13,172 bases of DNA from Desulfobulbaceae bacterium (lineage in GTDB: Bacteria > Desulfobacterota > Desulfobulbia > Desulfobulbales > Desulfurivibrionaceae), in assembly GCA_003517965.1 (NCBI GenBank), contig DOZO01000052.1:1-13172 (forward strand), given 5' to 3'. A model generated the notes under the pieces. That model was given only the letters and a program-made list of their open reading frames with translations. It was not told where the DNA came from and did no database searches. Positions 1 to 6,729 of this stretch are shown piece by piece (the first letter of the stretch is position 1; each line of letters starts with the position of its first letter). A program made the translations under genes and the position numbers.

Positions 1-73
1 CTGCGAAGTGTGCTATTGCACATTAGCAGGCCGATGACAAAGCAGATGTGGTGCTGCTGAACGCTTACCGCTA
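1..73 (-). repeat. Palindromic interspersed repeat, copy A (cut by window edge)
   Basis: Read on the minus strand from 72 downwards this begins GGTAAGCGTTCAGCAGCACC and runs into a core at 49-28 that matches the copy at 6797-6818 at 21 of 22 bases (it contains CATCTGCTTTGT). At 9-22 lies a perfect small hairpin, TGTGC-TATT-GCACA. It occupies the place of the apex hairpin in the other copy, and the distance from hairpin centre to outer end is about 57 bases here and 54 there. The left arm would lie before base 1 and cannot be seen. The stop codon (TAG, 71-73) of the neighbouring small membrane gene sits exactly at the outer end of the repeat. The repeat relationship is seen directly; what the element does is not known to me. 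Confidence 0.75.
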
Positions 74-367
74 AACCGCTCCGTTTATCTCAAGATAATG
101 GGCAAGAGCGAGGAGAAACTCCAGGCAGATAGCCACCATGAGAAAGAGGCGCAGCGTTCTGTTGAACAGCAGCCGTTCTTTGACCAGGCGTTGCAGGACG
201 GCAACAATCAGCAACGTGGCGCCCAAGCTGATCGGCGCCACCGACAATATATGGAGCATGGTCTCCACTATTGAATGCATCACCCGTCCGGGAAAATAGC
301 GGGCACTGGCCAGCAGATAGACGACAACCATGACCGCCAGGGAAATCTGCTCCCTTATTTTTTGCAT
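71..367 (-). CDS. Small integral membrane protein, unknown function
   Basis: This encodes 98 residues that I do not recognise. It has three hydrophobic stretches long enough to cross a membrane, at about 9-25, 37-62 and 72-92. They are separated by short basic or polar segments (RYFPGR at 23-28 and LVKERLLFNR near 61-70), so a three-helix inner-membrane protein is likely. No catalytic motif is visible. The ATG at 365-367 has a modest AGG-type ribosome site close upstream (AGGCGG, about three to six bases away). It diverges from the 354-residue gene across a 56-base intergenic region, so both may be controlled from the same short stretch. Its stop codon coincides with the outer end of the palindromic repeat. 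The hydrophobic pattern and ribosome site support a real gene; its role is unknown. Confidence 0.65.
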   Translation of the reverse strand: MQKIREQISLAVMVVVYLLASARYFPGRVMHSIVETMLHILSVAPISLGATLLIVAVLQRLVKERLLFNRTLRLFLMVAICLEFLLALAHYLEINGAV

Positions 368-423
368 ATACCGCCTATTTTTGATTTTTTTCGAGTTGCC
401 CCAAAATTACACAGGAAATACAA

Positions 424-1488
424 ATGACACATGTCAGCGCCCTTTTTTCTCCACAAACCAATCCGTCCCCTGCTGATTTGCGAACCTTCCGCCTTCTGTG
501 CGACTCGCTCTTTTTTTATACTCTGTCAGACATGCCAGAGCAGCAGAAAATGTGGACTGGCTATACCCCGGGGCTGCTTTCCCAAAAAGAACAAACCCGT
601 TTTCAGTCTTTAGTGCAAGAAATAAAGGGACATGAGGCTGAATTCCATAAAGGGTTTCTGGCCTCTCTTTCCACCGACCATGGCGACCGGGACGAGGCCT
701 CAGTCGGAGTATTGGCGTCCAGCCTGCGCTCCGGCCCAAAACCCGCTGATCCTCAGCAGGCAGAGGATAAAACGCTCTGGCAGGCTATGCTCATTCTGAA
801 ACTGGCAGAGATGCACCGGGAAGAAGAAAACGAAATCAACCAGGAATTCCTGGTTGTCTCGGATAAAGAAGCGGCACTTTTTGCTGCCATCCTGGGTGAA
901 GGGACAAAAGAAGAGGGGATGGATGAAGAAGAAACCCTGGCCCTGCGGGAGCTTGCTGCGACCACGACTCCGCGCGCTTCATCGCTCAACCTGACTCGGC
1001 TGATTAAGGCCTGGGGACAACTCTACACCCGGGATCCCAGGGCAACAGATATTCCCCTGTTGGTTACGACCCAAGCAGAACTGCCAGACCTGATGGCCGA
1101 AGAGTACGAGATGCTCACCGGCCAGCTTCCCAGAAAATTGGTTAGTCTTATTTTGCCGACCCCGGAAAAAAGCGAAGAATATGCCGCTTGGGTTGAAAAA
1201 TTCAGGACAGACACCGAGGTTATCAGAGAACATTTCAACCGATTGCTACTGGATATTGCCGCAAGCGGAACAAGCTCCACCGATCGACTGACAGAATTAC
1301 AAGGGGCAGGAAACGACCTTAACCGATTAAGCCTGCCTTTTCTGCAAGGCAACCCGAGCAAATCCATACACTTTTACGCTTACGAAGGGGTATCGCTCAG
1401 AAACCTTTTTCGCAGCCTGAACGGGACTCCCATCTCAGAACCGCAGCAAAATCAAGTAGCCACCGGGCTGCTCGCAGTTCTGCATTAA
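424..1488 (+). CDS. Conserved-looking soluble hypothetical protein, 354 residues
   Basis: I do not recognise this protein. It is predicted soluble: there is no signal peptide, no membrane segment, and only one cysteine near the N-terminus (residue 26). Most of it looks alpha-helical. An acidic, glutamate-rich stretch lies at about residues 128-178, and the C-terminal third (about 240-330) has amphipathic helices and ends in an aromatic cluster (HFYAYEGVSLRNLF). The ATG at 424 is preceded by AGGAAA at a seven- to eight-base spacing, a good ribosome site. It ends five bases before the stop of the convergent universal stress protein. It does not obviously belong to an operon: the upstream neighbour is divergent and the downstream neighbour convergent. 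It could be a lineage-specific adaptor or regulator, but nothing in the sequence shows this. Existence is well supported by length and ribosome site; function is not. Confidence 0.8.
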   Translation: MTHVSALFSPQTNPSPADLRTFRLLCDSLFFYTLSDMPEQQKMWTGYTPGLLSQKEQTRFQSLVQEIKGHEAEFHKGFLASLSTDHGDRDEASVGVLASSLRSGPKPADPQQAEDKTLWQAMLILKLAEMHREEENEINQEFLVVSDKEAALFAAILGEGTKEEGMDEEETLALRELAATTTPRASSLNLTRLIKAWGQLYTRDPRATDIPLLVTTQAELPDLMAEEYEMLTGQLPRKLVSLILPTPEKSEEYAAWVEKFRTDTEVIREHFNRLLLDIAASGTSSTDRLTELQGAGNDLNRLSLPFLQGNPSKSIHFYAYEGVSLRNLFRSLNGTPISEPQQNQVATGLLAVLH

Positions 1489-1493
1489 ACACC

Positions 1494-1940
1494 TTAACGG
1501 TAGGGGTTGATTGTCAGAACCGGGCAAGGTGCAGTTTTGACAATCTTTTCCGCCACGCTGCCGAAGAGAATCTTGTCTAATCCCTTGTACCCATGGGTAC
1601 CCATGACAATCAGATCAACCTTTTGCTCCTCGGCAAACCGATTGATCTCTTCGACCACATCGCCGCTCAAAATCGCCGTAGTATGTGGCGTCGACCCGTT
1701 AAGAGTTTCCGCCACAAAGCTCTTGATTTTTTCCTGAGCGCTCTTGACCATCTCTTCTTCAAGCTGGATGATGGGCATATGGGGCACAAAAAAACCTGAA
1801 TAATCATCAAAGCTCTGCACTACAAAAATAACCGCCAATTCCGCCTTGAATTTGACGGCAAACTCCGCGGCCGTGCGAAGAATCTTCTGTGAATTTTCTG
1901 AAAAATCTACCGGAACCAGAATCTTTTTAATTTCGTTCAT
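1494..1940 (-). CDS. Universal stress protein, UspA family (ATP-binding type)
   Basis: A single-domain Usp of 148 residues, the usual family length. It opens with the beta-strand ILVPVDFSENS (7-17), whose aspartate contacts the nucleotide in ATP-binding members. It also carries the full G-2x-G-9x-G(S/T) signature as G114, G117, G127 and S128 in GTHGYKGLDKILFGS, followed by VAEKIVKTAPCPVLTI, the classic C-terminal strand. The intact signature points to the ATP-binding (MJ0577-like) subgroup rather than the non-binding UspA subgroup. Such proteins are cytoplasmic dimers induced by starvation or redox stress; the exact target here is unknown. The ATG at 1938-1940 has a strong ribosome site, AAGGAGAGG, five bases upstream. 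It is transcribed away from dinG and converges with the 354-residue gene with only five bases between the stops, so no separate terminator fits there. Confidence 0.95.
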   Translation of the reverse strand: MNEIKKILVPVDFSENSQKILRTAAEFAVKFKAELAVIFVVQSFDDYSGFFVPHMPIIQLEEEMVKSAQEKIKSFVAETLNGSTPHTTAILSGDVVEEINRFAEEQKVDLIVMGTHGYKGLDKILFGSVAEKIVKTAPCPVLTINPYR

Positions 1941-2043
1941 ATCCTCTCCTTATGGTATAGATAACAAGCCTTCATCATGATCGCGACCGGAGACGAACCT
2001 GGACGCATTATCCTCTCAGCATGATCAGGCTATCAGAATGTTT

Positions 2044-2067
2044 TCTCTCTTGTCAACAAAAGAGAGA
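2044..2067 (+). promoter_or_regulatory. 8-bp perfect hairpin in the dinG leader
   Basis: TCTCTCTT (2044-2051) and AAGAGAGA (2060-2067) are exact reverse complements around an eight-base loop. The structure lies 34 bases upstream of the preferred dinG start (2102) and inside the reading frame of the longer alternative. No T-run follows, so it does not look like an intrinsic terminator. It could be a protein-binding site or a leader hairpin affecting dinG expression. The stem is seen directly; any role is inference. Confidence 0.4.
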
Positions 2068-2101
2068 TGCCCCCCTAACTCTGCCCCCGGAGCAAAGCCA
2101 G

Positions 2102-4069
2102 ATGTCCACGTCCCTGTCTGAAGCCATGGCTGATATCTTTGCCAAAGGTGGTATTCTGGCACAAAAACTGCCCGGCTACGAATCGCGTCCCAGCCAGTTG
2201 CGCATGGCCCAAGCCATTGCCACTACCCTGGAACTTTCTGCCGACGAACAGCCAGGTCAGTCGGAGATGCTGGCGGTCGAGGCAGGCACCGGCACCGGCA
2301 AAACCCTGGCCTATCTGGTTCCGGCCATCCTCAGCGGCCAGAAGATAGTGGTTTCCACTAATACCCTGAATTTGCAAGACCAGATTCTCACCAAGGAAAT
2401 CCCCTTTATCAAAAAACACCTGGCCCCGAAGCTAAACGTCATCTGCATCAAGGGGAGACAAAACTATCTCTGTCTTTACCGCTGGCAGCAGTTTCTGGCT
2501 ACTCCCCAGCGCAATATTCTGGCCGACGACCGTGACATCCAAAAGGTTACAGCTTGGCTTGCAGAAACCGAGACCGGCGACCGGAGCGAACTCTCCTGGC
2601 TGGCGGATAATGCCCCGCTCTGGCAGGCAATAACCGCCTCAGCCAGTCAGTGCCTGGGTGGCAACTGCCCGGATGCCTCCACCTGTTTTATCAGTCAGCT
2701 CCGCAAAAAGGCGGGCCAGGCGCAACTGCTGGTAGTCAACCATCACCTTTTCTTTTCCGATCTGGCCCTGCGTCGTTTCGGTCATGCCGAGGTTCTGCCC
2801 CGCTACGAGTCGGTGATCTTCGACGAGGCCCATCATCTGGAAGGAGTAGCAACCCAGTACTTTGGCACCTCCTTCAGTCATTATCAGGTAATCGATTTGG
2901 TGAAAGACCTGGAGACCGCAGCCCAGGCGGATCTGGCGGGGCGTGCCAAAGAAGGGGTTGTGCAGACCGCCAGGGCGCTGGCCCATCAGGTCGATCTTTT
3001 TACCGAGCTTTTCCCCAGAGAACGGGGCCGTTTTTCCCTGCGGCAATTTCTCGAGCGCTTCCCCGGTTGGGAAGAAGAACGGCAGCACCTTGCCGACCAG
3101 ATCAAGGCTCTTTCTAATCAACTGGCCAAAGCGGCCATGAACGGAGAAAGCTGGCAGGGTATGCAGCGGCGGGTCGAAGAGATGCTGGCTGCCTTCACCA
3201 CCATCACCGAAGCGCAAAACCCATCCTCGGTCTACTGGTACGAGCGCCGGGAAAAAACCGTGTCCCTGTCCGCCTCTCCCATTGATATCGCCAACGAACT
3301 GCAGGATTTCCTTTACGAGCAGACCAGAAATGTGATCTTCACCTCCGCCACTCTCACCACAGACGACACCTTCACCTACTTTTTCAGTCGCCTCGGTCTG
3401 CCAGGCGATACCCAGACCCTGACCCTGGCCACCCCCTTTGATTATGAAAAACGCACCCTGTTGTTCGTGCCGGACAAGGGCTTTCCCGAACCCACGGCCC
3501 GGGAGTTTCCAGCTGCGAGTCAGCAACTGATGCAGAAGCTGATTCTGGCCGCCAAGGGTCGAACTCTGGTATTGTTCACCAGTCTCAACGCCATGCGCGC
3601 CGCTCACGATGTCCTTAGGCAATTGCCCTTTCCAGTACTGATGCAGGGCGAAGCACCCAAAGCCCGTCTGCTTGAGCAGTTTCGGGAACAGACTCATTCC
3701 GTTCTGCTGGCAGTAGCCAGCTTCTGGGAGGGGGTGGATGTAGTAGGCGAATCGCTCAGCTGTGTGATTATCGACAAACTTCCGTTTGAAGTCCCCTCAG
3801 ACCCTGTTATTATGGCGCGCATGGAAAGGATCAAAAACGAAGGGGGTAATCCCTTCTTCGATTTCCAGATCCCCCGGGCTATTCTGACCTTGCGTCAGGG
3901 CGTAGGCCGCCTGATGCGCAGTTCTACCGATCAGGGCGTCCTGGCCATCTGCGATGTCCGTCTTTTTACCAAGCAGTATGGCAGACTATTCCTGAAAAGC
4001 CTGCCCCAAAGCCCGATCTGCCGGGATATCTTGTCTGTGCAGATTTTTTTCCAGGAGAAAAACCCATGA
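2102..4069 (+). CDS. dinG: DinG-type ATP-dependent DNA helicase with iron-sulfur cluster
   Basis: A superfamily 2, XPD/Rad3-like 5'-3' helicase of 655 residues that unwinds damaged, forked or R-loop DNA. Motifs occur in family order: Walker A AGTGTGKT (61-68), iron-sulfur cysteines C124, C184, C189 and C195, Walker B DEAH (241-244), motif III TSATL (414-418), FWEGVDV (541-547) and motif VI QGVGRLMR (599-606). The 5- and 6-residue spacing of the last three cysteines is the same as in E. coli DinG. The frame is open back to an ATG at 2021, but that codon has no ribosome site. The ATG at 2102 has GGAG nine bases upstream, and the protein then starts close to the conserved PGYE..P.Q region, so I chose 2102. 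The first codon of the downstream prenyl synthase overlaps the stop (ATGA). Nothing looks truncated or inactivated. Confidence 0.95.
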   Translation: MSTSLSEAMADIFAKGGILAQKLPGYESRPSQLRMAQAIATTLELSADEQPGQSEMLAVEAGTGTGKTLAYLVPAILSGQKIVVSTNTLNLQDQILTKEIPFIKKHLAPKLNVICIKGRQNYLCLYRWQQFLATPQRNILADDRDIQKVTAWLAETETGDRSELSWLADNAPLWQAITASASQCLGGNCPDASTCFISQLRKKAGQAQLLVVNHHLFFSDLALRRFGHAEVLPRYESVIFDEAHHLEGVATQYFGTSFSHYQVIDLVKDLETAAQADLAGRAKEGVVQTARALAHQVDLFTELFPRERGRFSLRQFLERFPGWEEERQHLADQIKALSNQLAKAAMNGESWQGMQRRVEEMLAAFTTITEAQNPSSVYWYERREKTVSLSASPIDIANELQDFLYEQTRNVIFTSATLTTDDTFTYFFSRLGLPGDTQTLTLATPFDYEKRTLLFVPDKGFPEPTAREFPAASQQLMQKLILAAKGRTLVLFTSLNAMRAAHDVLRQLPFPVLMQGEAPKARLLEQFREQTHSVLLAVASFWEGVDVVGESLSCVIIDKLPFEVPSDPVIMARMERIKNEGGNPFFDFQIPRAILTLRQGVGRLMRSSTDQGVLAICDVRLFTKQYGRLFLKSLPQSPICRDILSVQIFFQEKNP

Positions 4070-5046
4070 ACAACGCCGAGTTGATGGCGACCCTGAAGAA
4101 ACAGGCCGCCCTGATCGATGTAGTTATGGAAAAAGATCTGACAATCATAGAAAGCCCACTGCTAGCCCAGATCATCCGCCATGCCATCTTCCAGGGCGGC
4201 AAACGCATCCGCCCCCTGCTCACCCTGCTGGCCGCAAGCCTGGTCGGTCCTCCCCCCGCAGAGACGGCGCGTCTGGCCATCTCTTTTGAATATCTCCACG
4301 CGGCCAGTCTGCTGCACGATGATATCATAGACCATGCCACCCTGCGGCGCGGAGCCAAAACTGCCAACACCATCTGGGGGATGGAGCCGGTCATCCTGGC
4401 CGGGGATTATCTGCACGCCCGTGCCATGGCCGTGGCCTGCGAGGTAGGAGGCCCTACGGCCATGGCCTTGATCGGTCGTGCCACCGCCGCCATGGTTGAA
4501 TCGGAATTTTTGCAGATGCACAACGCCACGGAAATGCTTATCTCCGAAGAAAAGTATTTTCAGGTACTAACGGGCAAAACCGCCGCCCTCATTGCCGCGG
4601 CCTGCGAGGCAGGCATTGCCTGCAATCACGGTTCTGCCGAGCAGCGCCTTGCCCTGCGCACCTATGGAACCAACCTGGGACTGGCCTTCCAGATTATTGA
4701 CGACCTGCTGGATTATCTCGGAGACCCGGGGAAAACCGGGAAAGCGGTGGGTAACGATTTTCAGGAAGGCAAGATGACCATTCCCCTGATCAAGACCCTG
4801 GAACAGGCAGAAGACAAGGATCACGAGACGCTTGTTGCTCTACTCAAGGCAACACCGCAGGAGCGCCGGGAGCAACTGTCCACGGCCCATGCCCTGATAG
4901 AAAAATATCAGGGCTTTGTCCTGGCCCGGGCGCAGGCTGAATTACTGCTCACCGAGGCTCTGGCCGGACTTGTCATTTTTAACGAAGCAAACACAAAAGC
5001 GCACTTGACCGCCCTGGCCTATTATGTCTTGAATCGAGACAAGTAA
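4066..5046 (+). CDS. ispB: Long-chain all-trans polyprenyl diphosphate synthase
   Basis: A 326-residue trans-isoprenyl diphosphate synthase that adds isopentenyl diphosphate units to an allylic primer, most likely making the side chain of a respiratory quinone (probably menaquinone if the organism is anaerobic). The first aspartate-rich motif is DDIID (85-89) and the second is DDLLD (212-216). GGKRIRP (44-50) binds the isopentenyl substrate, and GKAVGNDFQEGKMTIPL is the usual segment after the second motif. The residue five before the first motif is alanine (A80), which leaves the product pocket open, typical of octaprenyl-type or longer enzymes rather than farnesyl or geranylgeranyl synthases. 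The length matches E. coli IspB (323). The ATG overlaps the dinG stop by four bases and has AGGAGA upstream, suggesting translational coupling. Exact chain length cannot be read from sequence alone. Confidence 0.92.
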   Translation: MNNAELMATLKKQAALIDVVMEKDLTIIESPLLAQIIRHAIFQGGKRIRPLLTLLAASLVGPPPAETARLAISFEYLHAASLLHDDIIDHATLRRGAKTANTIWGMEPVILAGDYLHARAMAVACEVGGPTAMALIGRATAAMVESEFLQMHNATEMLISEEKYFQVLTGKTAALIAAACEAGIACNHGSAEQRLALRTYGTNLGLAFQIIDDLLDYLGDPGKTGKAVGNDFQEGKMTIPLIKTLEQAEDKDHETLVALLKATPQERREQLSTAHALIEKYQGFVLARAQAELLLTEALAGLVIFNEANTKAHLTALAYYVLNRDK

Positions 5047-5048
5047 TC

Positions 5049-6029
5049 ATGCCAAAAATTTCTGCGAAAAAACCCGCAAAAAAAGATAACAGAAAAAAGA
5101 CCAGCCGGGGTCTTGGTCTCTTCTGCCTGTTTCTTTTGGTGGTAGCTACCCTGACTGCCGGATTATATTTCATGGTGCTTTATCCCGGCAAACCACCAGG
5201 AGACCCTCTGCCCCTGTTACGCGGGCAGGCTAAGCACAAAACCATATCCCAAACTGTCGTCCCCCTGTCAAGCAACCTACCTGCGCCCCTCTACGAAGAG
5301 CCTGGTCTGCCCAATCAGACGCCCCCGATTGCCACCAGCCCCAAGAAGCAGGAGGGGAAAACTCTCCCGGGCCGGCCCCTCGTAGCCATCATCATCGACG
5401 ATATGGGCTACCGGCAAAATACCGGCATGGCTCTTCTCGCCCTCGACCTGCCCCTTTCTTTTTCCTTTCTGCCTTTTACCCCTTTTTCCGAGGAACTGCA
5501 AAAAGAGGCCCAGGCCAGGGGCCGCGACATTCTCCTCCATCTGCCTCTTGAACCCGTGGACCAAAAATTGGATCCCGGCCCCGGAGCCCTAACCGAGGCC
5601 ATGGACCCGGAAACCATGCGGAGCATTTTTCACCAAGACTTGCAGGCGGTTCCCATGGCGATCGGGATCAACAATCACATGGGCTCCCGCTTTACTGCTA
5701 ACCCCCAAGCCATGCGAACCCTGCTGGCTTTGGTAAAGACGCGCAACATTTTTTTCCTCGATAGTATGACCTCATCCCAGAGCGTTGCCTGTGATCTTGC
5801 CCGCGAAATGGGGATAAAGACAGAGCGCCGCACCGTTTTTCTCGACAATGACCAAGACCTGAACAAGATCATGGCCCAGCTTGATCTCTTGGTTAAACAC
5901 GCCGACAAACATGGCCAGGCCGTGGGCATCGGCCACCCTTATCCGGCCACAGTGGAAGCCCTGCGCCGGTATCAGGCACAATTACGCGCCCGAACCGAAA
6001 TGGTCGGAGTATCCCGCCTGGTTCATTGA
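5049..6029 (+). CDS. Membrane-anchored divergent polysaccharide deacetylase (YibQ-like)
   Basis: 326 residues. A lysine-rich N-terminus (7-19) precedes one hydrophobic helix (about 21-46), then a proline-rich linker (to about 108) and a globular domain. This is the topology of a protein anchored in the inner membrane and facing the periplasm. The domain matches the divergent polysaccharide deacetylase family (PF04748, E. coli YibQ): VAIIIDDMGY (112-121), HLPLEP (164-169), INNHMGSRF (207-215), FFLDS (235-239) and GIGHPYP (293-299). The IDD, NNHMGS and GHP motifs sit where carbohydrate esterase 4 enzymes bind metal, but substrate and activity of this family are not firmly established. It starts two bases after the prenyl synthase stop with a weak ribosome site, so it is probably translated by coupling. 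Family members often neighbour cell-wall genes such as envC and ctpA; here the partners are dinG and the prenyl synthase. All key motifs appear intact. Confidence 0.88.
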   Translation: MPKISAKKPAKKDNRKKTSRGLGLFCLFLLVVATLTAGLYFMVLYPGKPPGDPLPLLRGQAKHKTISQTVVPLSSNLPAPLYEEPGLPNQTPPIATSPKKQEGKTLPGRPLVAIIIDDMGYRQNTGMALLALDLPLSFSFLPFTPFSEELQKEAQARGRDILLHLPLEPVDQKLDPGPGALTEAMDPETMRSIFHQDLQAVPMAIGINNHMGSRFTANPQAMRTLLALVKTRNIFFLDSMTSSQSVACDLAREMGIKTERRTVFLDNDQDLNKIMAQLDLLVKHADKHGQAVGIGHPYPATVEALRRYQAQLRARTEMVGVSRLVH

Positions 6030-6063
6030 TAAATGAGAAAATAAAAATTAACATTTTTTTCTG

Positions 6064-6092
6064 TTTACAGATCAGACAATCCCGCCTAAATT
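6064..6092 (+). promoter_or_regulatory. Sigma70-like promoter for the arsR-DUF2892 unit
   Basis: TTTACA (6064-6069, five of six matches to TTGACA) and TAAATT (6087-6092, four of six to TATAAT) are separated by exactly 17 bases. They lie 32 bases upstream of the ArsR start codon and 35 bases after the preceding gene. An imperfect inverted repeat CGCCT...AGGCG (arms 6083-6087 and 6107-6111) straddles the -10 element and the likely transcription start, where a self-repressing ArsR protein would bind. The promoter is a reasonable consensus match; the operator is weak and speculative. Confidence 0.5.
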
Positions 6093-6123
6093 CATCTCTT
6101 AATCTCAGGCGAGGAAGCATCCT

Positions 6124-6408
6124 ATGCAGGACAATCATATCGAAGATATCGCCAAACTCCTCAAGACCATGTCGCATCCTATTCGGCTTAAGATCCTCTG
6201 TCTGTTACAGGACAAGGAAATGACCGTGGGCGATCTGCAAAGGGAAGTGCTTACCACCAATGCCAATGTCTCCCAGCATCTCTCTATCCTCCGCAATCAG
6301 GGGATAATTGCCTACCGCAAGGATGCTAATTTCATCTACAACCGAATCACAGAAGGCAGGGTAACCGAGGTAATCAAAAACATGTGTGAGCTCTTCTGTC
6401 ATACATGA
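6124..6408 (+). CDS. ArsR/SmtB-family repressor, SqrR/BigR/YgaV-like persulfide sensor
   Basis: A 94-residue winged helix-turn-helix protein. Helix alpha-1 contains LLKTMSHPIRLKILCLL (12-28), the recognition helix region is NANVSQHLSILRNQGII (46-62), and the wing is AYRKDANFIYNRI (63-75). The classic metal motif ELCVCDL is absent: the corresponding place reads MTVGDLQ. Instead it has C26 in helix 2 and C92 at the C-terminus (ELFCHT), 66 residues apart. From memory this equals the spacing of the two sensing cysteines of SqrR (C41/C107) and BigR (C42/C108), which respond to persulfide or polysulfide by forming a polysulfide bridge. A third cysteine is C88. The following DUF2892 gene parallels the E. 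coli ygaV-ygaP pair and supports a sulfide-responsive repressor that regulates its own operon. The ribosome site GAGGAA lies seven bases before ATG. ArsR membership is firm; the sensing chemistry is inferred. Confidence 0.88.
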   Translation: MQDNHIEDIAKLLKTMSHPIRLKILCLLQDKEMTVGDLQREVLTTNANVSQHLSILRNQGIIAYRKDANFIYNRITEGRVTEVIKNMCELFCHT

Positions 6409-6439
6409 TTCTTTCCCATCTCACTCAGGAGCTTACCCC

Positions 6440-6655
6440 ATGATCATCACAGACTGGGTGCATGTGCTCGCCGGTGCTTTTATCTTGATCAGCCTGGCCT
6501 TGGGAACCTGGGTGCATCCCTACTGGTATTTCTTTACCGCCTTCGTCGGGGCAAACCTCTTTCAGTACGGCTTCAGCAAATTCTGCCCATTGGCCCTCAC
6601 TCTCAAGAAACTCGGAGTGCCTGAGACTCGTCCCGTCCACTACTGCCAAAAATAA
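6440..6655 (+). CDS. DUF2892 two-helix membrane protein (YgaP C-terminal-like)
   Basis: 71 residues with two membrane helices, about 6-23 and 29-46. The first is followed by WVHPYWYFF and the second carries FVGANLFQYGFSKFCPLAL, the typical DUF2892 pattern ending in FCP (48-50). The same domain forms the membrane half of E. coli YgaP, where it is fused to a rhodanese domain. Here no rhodanese is attached or adjacent. A second cysteine lies near the C-terminus (C69). The frame is open 18 codons further upstream, overlapping arsR, to an ATG at 6386. The start at 6440 is preferred because AGGAGC stands nine bases before it and the protein then begins right before the first helix. It is co-transcribed with the ArsR gene 31 bases upstream and is probably under its control. 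The biochemical role of free-standing DUF2892 proteins is not established; a link to sulfane-sulfur handling is inference. Confidence 0.85.
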   Translation: MIITDWVHVLAGAFILISLALGTWVHPYWYFFTAFVGANLFQYGFSKFCPLALTLKKLGVPETRPVHYCQK

Positions 6656-6660
6656 AATCA

Positions 6661-6696
6661 GCGGCAATCACAGCTCCAAGGATAACTGATCACAGG
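6661..6696 (+). repeat. Two decayed copies of the repeat end motif
   Basis: GCGGCAATCACAG (6661-6673) and GATAACTGATCACAGG (6681-6696) resemble the outer end of the palindromic repeat (GGTAAGCGATCACAGG, read on the minus strand from 6839 to 6824). The second matches it at 13 of 16 bases. They lie in the same orientation as the left arm beginning at 6730, just after the DUF2892 stop codon. This suggests old, partly eroded repeat ends stacked at the same insertion region. The similarity is short and may be partly chance. Confidence 0.4.
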
Positions 6697-6729
6697 ATAG
6701 GCGACCAAGTTCAGCGCCGTATCCCAACC

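Noticed and set aside
368..423. Divergent promoter in the first intergenic region
   Set aside because: The region is AT-rich and very probably contains a promoter, but I found no -35/-10 pair with acceptable spacing and matches on either strand, so I did not place one.
1489..1493. Bidirectional terminator between the convergent 354-residue gene and the universal stress gene
   Set aside because: Only five bases separate the two stop codons and no hairpin with a T-run is visible nearby.
2021..2101. 27-codon N-terminal extension of dinG
   Set aside because: The ATG at 2021 has no ribosome site, the extension contains a perfect hairpin, and DinG proteins normally begin near the start at 2102.
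2639..3697. 352-codon open frame on the minus strand beneath dinG
   Set aside because: It is antisense to the motif-complete dinG gene, has no recognisable domain, and is rich in glycine, glutamine and leucine as expected from the reverse frame of a helicase gene.
6043..6060. Possible intrinsic terminator after the deacetylase gene (AAAAAT-TAAC-ATTTTT then T-run)
   Set aside because: The stem is six A:T pairs only, too weak for a convincing terminator, although the T-run is suggestive.
6386..6439. 18-codon N-terminal extension of the DUF2892 protein overlapping arsR
   Set aside because: The ATG at 6440 has AGGAGC at good spacing and places the start directly before the first membrane helix; the extension is polar and resembles no family member.
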